A DNA stretch of 64,000 nucleotides from Ulota crispa (taxonomy: Eukaryota > Streptophyta > Bryopsida > Orthotrichales > Orthotrichaceae): assembly GCA_963920765.1 (NCBI GenBank), contig OY987247.1, forward strand, positions 6,668,471 through 6,732,470, written 5' to 3'. This document shows, piece by piece, positions 59,146-64,000 of the stretch (positions are counted from its first letter, which is position 1; every line of letters begins with the position of its first letter). The notes beneath the pieces were generated by a model. That model worked only from the letters and a program-made list of their open reading frames with translations, searched no databases and had not been told where the DNA came from. A program made the position numbers and the translations under genes.

Positions 59146-59368
59146 CCCCTAAAGGATAGAGCGTGCCGCTGCGACCAGTACAATACATGGAATTTTTCTT
59201 GTATTTGGAATGGATCCACTCCTCTACATTTGAGATCAACAAAGAAGTTGGAGAATAGATAAAAACAGTTCTAGTGAGCTACTTGAGATCCCAAATTAAA
59301 ACTTCTTATTAGTTGCAAATACCTATTATACGGCAGCATATATTCTATGCCCTATGGTGCTTAAAGGG
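59146..59368 (-). mobile_element. TTAA-type miniature element, subfamily A
   Basis: Starts CCCCTAAAGGATAGAGCG and ends GTGCTTAAAGGG, flanked by TTAA on both sides. Confidence 0.83.
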
Positions 59369-59380
59369 TTAAAGGGTTAA

Positions 59381-59692
59381 GGTAGGAGCACCCATAAGCG
59401 TGAGTTTAAGGGTTTTGAACATGATGACTATTAGTAAACGTCTAGCAAATTATAGGATCCTATTAGCAATAGAAAAATAATGCGTTTGCACTTTTGAATT
59501 TATTATTTGGATACTATGAAAATAAGTTGTGAATTTTTAAAGAGCAAATTGCCATTGTACCCATAACCACTAGTAAGATTTCATGTTTACATGTTGTACA
59601 TCCTTATCATTACATCTATCTAATTTCACAAATTTTCCAAAATTTCAGAGACCACGCTTATGGAGACCCTCATGAGGATGGATGCTCCTATC
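59381..59692. mobile_element. GGTAGGAGCACCC element flanked by TTAA
   Basis: Starts GGTAGGAGCACCCATAAGCG and ends GGATGCTCCTATC. TTAA stands directly outside both ends. Same terminal motif as 14878-15274 and 16206-16597. Confidence 0.78.
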
Positions 59693-59699
59693 TTAACTA

Positions 59700-60290
59700 C
59701 GTTCATTCGTTCAGAGAAATTTTCATGATCATGAATTGTCTGACGGTTCAAAAAAAATGGCGCCGGCGGAAGAAGAAGGTTTGGTAGTCTAATGACGTGA
59801 AGAGCAAGCCAAGCCGCTTCTTGGAATCGCGTTTCAAAAAGCCTTTCGCGTGGCAATCCCCCCGCCTATTCTTTTTCCCTCCGTACAACGTGGTGTGTTT
59901 TTGTTGTTGCTGTAGGTTTATCAATAAATAAGACCTTTTCAGTTTACCGAAACAAAAATACAGTACCGTGCCGTGCCGTGAGTGGAGACCGACTTTTTGT
60001 AGAAATTTTCCATTCTGAGCGTTGTATTTGAACGGCGTTTATTTTTATAGTTAACTAATTTTGCCATTTTTAAATTTTTTTGCATATTCTTGTTTAGCAC
60101 CGTTTGTATTCTTGAACTGCAACCTTTAAGTAATTGCGATGTACAGTAATCGAAACACTGTGAATTTTTCTCAAATTAACGTTGAGCGAAAAATTAGCGA
60201 GAACGCTTTGTCAGCGAATGCCGTTTCTTTGTAAGTAACTATGATTTGTGACAAAGGAAATGAGGAAACTGTGGAGGATTTGGTTAGGGC
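59700..60290 (+). other. Upstream region of the right-edge gene
   Basis: Higher G+C than the flanking repeats (for example CGTGCCGTGCCGTG near 59967). Likely promoter territory of the plus-strand gene at 62 kb, but no start site can be fixed. Confidence 0.35.
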
Positions 60291-60455
60291 AGTGGAGGAG
60301 GAAACGGAAGAAGAAGAAGCAGAAGAAGAAGAAGCAGGAGTGAGATTTCGCATGAAGATGAGATCTGTGTGAAGGCAGTTGATTAACAAACAGGCAAACG
60401 AAGGAAGAGACAGACAGAGAGACAGAGAGAGAGAGAGAAAGATGGAGATGAGGGG
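60290..60455 (+). promoter_or_regulatory. Purine-rich GAA/GA leader
   Basis: GAAGAAGAAGAAGC and GACAGAGAGAGAGAG repeats typical of plant 5' UTRs. A leader intron could connect this to the coding exon at 61962, since 60456-61961 has no coding signal. A TTTC microsatellite lies at 60738-60795. Confidence 0.4.
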
Positions 60456-61961
60456 ATGCAACATGGAGGAGGAGCTACTGTACTGCTTTTTTTGTTTTTT
60501 TAATTGAGTATGAGGATCAGGGGCAAGTGGCATGAGCAGAGGTTTGGAGATCAATATCATCCGAGCGCGAAAGATCAGGTGCCATAACATCACCTTCCCT
60601 TTCCTCATTGTCTTTCTTATTTATGACATACTACTTCTTTCTTTTTCCAACGTACCTTTCCATTTCCCCTATTACCTCTCCATTCCAGCCAGGTCAGGCC
60701 ATCGCCTCTGCTTCTTCTCATTTCATTCAGGCGTGAAGCTTATTTCTTTCTTTCTTTCTTTCTTTCTTTGTATGCTTGCTTGCTTTCTTTCTTTCTGGTT
60801 GGCGCATTCTTTTCTATAATTTGCATTTTGAAATTCGTGTTAATATTCTTAATTGGTTGAGGCTTTTCAAATTTTGATTGATTCTTTTGTTGTGAGTCTT
60901 TTATTACTTGGATGTAAGTGACCAGCGTTGGAACTCGTCGGCGATGATAGTGCAGCCATTTGTCTTCCTCGGTAGATACGTCATGAGAAAGTTTGTTGTT
61001 TTGTGTAATGGAGGAGATTTGAAGCTCACCGCTGAGAACCGTTGTCATGGAAGTGGACACTAATTTTAGTGAATTACTACTTTTAAGGAAGCGTCAAGGT
61101 TGGTTTTTTTATTACCATGAACAGGCAGTCTTGGCATACATGCTTTTTTGTCATGTGTAAAGGTCAAAATTCCCAAATATGATCTGCGAATCTATGACTA
61201 TGATTTGAATTTCCCGTTCTACTTTTTAACTCATCATTCTCGGCTGATTTGATAAGATCGTTTGGCATCTACTTCCAGATAATTTCGACCATGTTTATGT
61301 GATTCTGTTTTTTTGTTTTGTTTGGGATACAACAATCCAATTTCGAATCCGCTGCTAAAAAATTTCTTGCAATGGAATTCAGACCTACATCATGTGTAGT
61401 AGTAATTTACACACTGCCGTTCTCCAGGAAAAACAATAAACCGTGCTTGGATCACATTGTGTGTGACTCAGTCGATTCGCCTCCAGCTTCGGGTTTCTTC
61501 TTCTCAATCATGCATGTTTGATTCCTTCTCCGCTTCCGAATTCACCATAGATTTGGACATTGTTTTAGATGAGAATGTCATTCAAATGACACCTTTTTGA
61601 TTGAATGTGTCGTGCAGGGCTGATTTCCTACCCTACAGCTTGCAATCGTCATTTTGTCTGATAGGGAATCCGAACTAGTGAATTTTCCTGTTTCTATGTA
61701 TCAGCAATGAGGCTAGTTTTTTTGTCTCAAATACTTTGCTTTCATGTTGAGATTGTTTAATACAAAGTCCACTGGTGATTGTATTCTCTGTCTTTGCTAT
61801 GAGTCTCAGTTCCTGGTTACTTATTCACGTGTAACAACATCCTTAGTTAGCCTGAGTTTCGGGAAGGAAATAATATCAAAATGATGACGATGCAATTAAT
61901 TGCCAAGGCCCGAATATTTTGCATCATGATGTGAGAGCGCTGCTTGGTGACCGATGCGAGA

Positions 61962-63554
61962 ATGGCAGGTGGGCAGTTAGACTCTCCCACCTGTGAAGGA
62001 GTGGTTCTCAATGCATCCAACAGTCCACGTTTTGACATCAATGAGTTTCTGAAAACACCAAAAGACGTCAATGCTGAAGAGCAATTTTTCAATTTTGCGC
62101 AATTCAACATTCCAGCACCTCCCTGCAACTTGTTGACACCACTCCCGCCTTTCAATAATAATCGGAGGTCGGGGAGGGGCGAAGGCGGGGGGGGTCCTGA
62201 GCCAGACTTCAGTGCATTGTTGTTCGATAGCAAGGGTATTGATGGAGATGCAGCATATGCTGAAGATACCTTGAATGGAGAGTTGATTGCATTTGATGAA
62301 ATTGATGCTGATGTGGCCAAGGATTCGTTTGCTATCTTTAGCGGCTCTCATGACAGCTACATGAACAATCCGCCCATGTCGCCTGTGCGACTGGAGGTGC
62401 CTTCTTACGTGCCCTTACCCGGGAGTAGGCTGCCTTCTATGGCCTGTCCTCCAGCGATTTTCACAGCAGGGTCTTATATGGTCGGGGATCCAGGCGGACT
62501 CGTGGATGTGGAAGATCGAGCTTTTGGGAGTATGGAGCATGGGGCCTCCACTTCGGGTGGGACACATCCTATGAATTGTGGTGGTGGTGGTGGTGCTCCA
62601 TTGGATTGGGGCATGTCTCGTGAAGGCCCCATTCAACCCAACTTTGGGCAGGCACATAACCAGCAATTTCAGTGCGCTTCTTGCCAAATTCTCCGCCGTA
62701 TCATCCACTCAAATGGTACCCTTTTTGCTCCGTTGTGTCTTTTAATTTCAGCTAGATTTATAAATAAAATTATGTTAACATCATCGGTTCAGAAGTTTTA
62801 AATAGTGCTAGCTTAACTAGTAGAAATTTTGTGTCGTTCCGAAGTGGATGAGAGGCTGTCTCAACGCTTTTTCTTATGGTTACGAATAACGTCTTTGGGA
62901 GCAACAGCTTACACCTTCATCCTAAAATTGAAGGAAGAGAGAAACCAACGAGTGTTTAATCTGGAAATTGCCGTTTTTATTATGATGAAATTATCATGAA
63001 ACCTTCTTCACTCAAGCAGCAGCAGCACCTGGTGAGTGGATTGGATTGTTCACTGCTGTGTTAAGCTGAATCGTATGCTCACTACTGTAGTTGCGAATGC
63101 TCAACACATAGAATAGAGTGGTCTTGTTTTTTTCCCCAAACAAATTTTAGGCTAAAAGTGCATAGTACTGAGTATGGTGAGTTTTAGGTCAAATGATCAC
63201 GGTGAGGTTGTTGAGTCTACACTGTGAGAGGTTGGTTGTTTTGAGAACCCTTAAGCTGGTGCCGTGATCAGTTGGAATGGCATTTTTCCGGGGTAAGTTA
63301 CATCATTTCTTCACTTTATATTTTTGAATTTTCGTCTTTCATTAGGGTTTTGTTTGAAACTTGATTGTTTGTCAGCCTAAGAAAATTTAACTATGGTCGC
63401 TGAGTAATATTTTTTTAACGGTATGCTGGTCAGGAGTCCAAGACACAAAGCTTGAGATTCATGGGTGTGATGGCCAAAGCTATCATGCAGTACTGCAAAC
63501 TCGGTTCTGTATTGACGATGGCTTTCCCGCATCTTTTGAGCAACAGATGGTTGA
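61962..63554 (+). CDS. Plant protein with CxxC and LEIHG region, partial
   Basis: Only the 5' part is in the window. Exon 61962-62715 starts at the first in-frame ATG after a TGA at 61932 and codes 251 residues rich in Asp, Pro and Gly (GEGGGGPEPDFSALLFD, later GGGGGAPLDWGM). It ends in FQCASCQILRRIIHSNG, where the last codon is split by the intron. Exon 63434-63554 continues VQDTKLEIHGCDGQSYHAVL then CIDDGFPASFEQQM. The donor is either G|GTTGAG at 63549 or the stronger GA|GTGAGT at 63554. I remember similar CxxCQVLRxIxHxNG plus LEIHG blocks in uncharacterised plant proteins, some linked to transcription factors, but cannot name a function. The N-terminal low-complexity acidic part and conserved C-terminal core would fit a nuclear regulator (inference). 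Confidence 0.65.
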
Positions 63555-64000
63555 GTGAGTTGTCAGTTTGCTGATTTTGGTGATTTCTATTTTGGACTTG
63601 TGGTTTTTGCTTCTTCAAATATTACTAAAGCTCAACATTCCTAAGCAACTCTGGTTGCATTTCATGAGCTCCTCGTTAATGCAATGGTTGGCTCGTCTCG
63701 GTAGATAATTGTTGATTAACCAATTTTATGACATAGACCCTTGTTGCTGGCATATCGTCTGATGTAGTGATGTCACGCACATACTGCGCAAAGCTGTTGG
63801 TTTTTCCGGGAATACTCTTAGTACTGGGGCAGTGCATACTTTAATTTAGGTCAAATCATATCACTGTGTGATTATCAACTGGACTGTATTAGAAAAGGGT
63901 TTCTACGTGGTACAACTGGTGTGTTCATTTAATGCTCTCCGAAAGGCTGCTGTGTGATCACGTTAGGAGTGCTTATCTGTATCCTCATCTTTGGTATAAT
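63555..64000. other. Intron of the right-edge gene, window end
   Basis: No further exon recognised before the window ends. Confidence 0.4.

Noticed and set aside
60171..60608. 145-codon minus-strand frame rich in Ser and Leu
   Set aside because: Produced by GAA and GA microsatellites in the leader of the plus-strand gene.
61847..62708. Minus-strand frames of 97-157 codons
   Set aside because: Antisense to the CxxC/LEIHG gene exon, which has a conserved end and correct splice phase.

Overview
This is nuclear DNA from a land plant. The evidence is spliced plant-type genes with GT-AG introns of about 0.4 to 4 kb, a degraded copy of the plastid gene psbJ, plant-only protein families (At4g14100-like, S1/SPH self-incompatibility homologues, a plant-type pectate lyase), an AT-rich background and very many short inverted-repeat transposons. 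The psbJ residues look closer to those of bryophytes or other non-seed plants than to flowering plants, but I cannot name a species.

Layout. 0.4-0.6 kb: psbJ relic. 0.8-6.6 kb (+): 6-phosphogluconolactonase gene in seven proposed exons, followed to 8.3 kb by decaying tandem copies of its 3' end, one carrying a TA-flanked element. 8.4-13.7 kb: repeats, an AT microsatellite split by an element, and weak minus-strand coding hints near 11-12 kb. 14.0-14.6 kb (-): intact single-exon secreted At4g14100-like gene. 14.7-22.9 kb: inverted-repeat elements, then AT-rich DNA without visible genes. 23.0-24.0 kb (-): a protein with two S1/SPH domains broken by one in-frame TGA, with a decayed 5' duplicate just upstream. 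24.5-30 kb: transposon-rich. 30.4-34.4 kb (+): complete SSU72 phosphatase gene in four exons. 36.6-46.6 kb (-): pectate-lyase-family gene in five exons whose introns are filled with foldback elements, with a repeat array upstream of its start. 48.2-48.7 kb: possible helical-repeat protein remnant. 49-59.7 kb: mostly elements flanked by TTAA, plus a small Helitron. 60-64 kb (+): 5' part of a plant gene with a CxxC and LEIHG region, running off the right edge.

The genes are unrelated in function (oxidative pentose phosphate pathway, RNA polymerase II CTD dephosphorylation, cell-wall pectin, secreted proteins), as expected for a plant chromosome. The most striking feature is a large group of TTAA-flanked miniature elements with CCYTWAARG-like ends. 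They form several subfamilies, some are long near-perfect hairpins, and at least four junctions share a single TTAA. Gene models were built by eye from splice sites, reading phase and family conservation.
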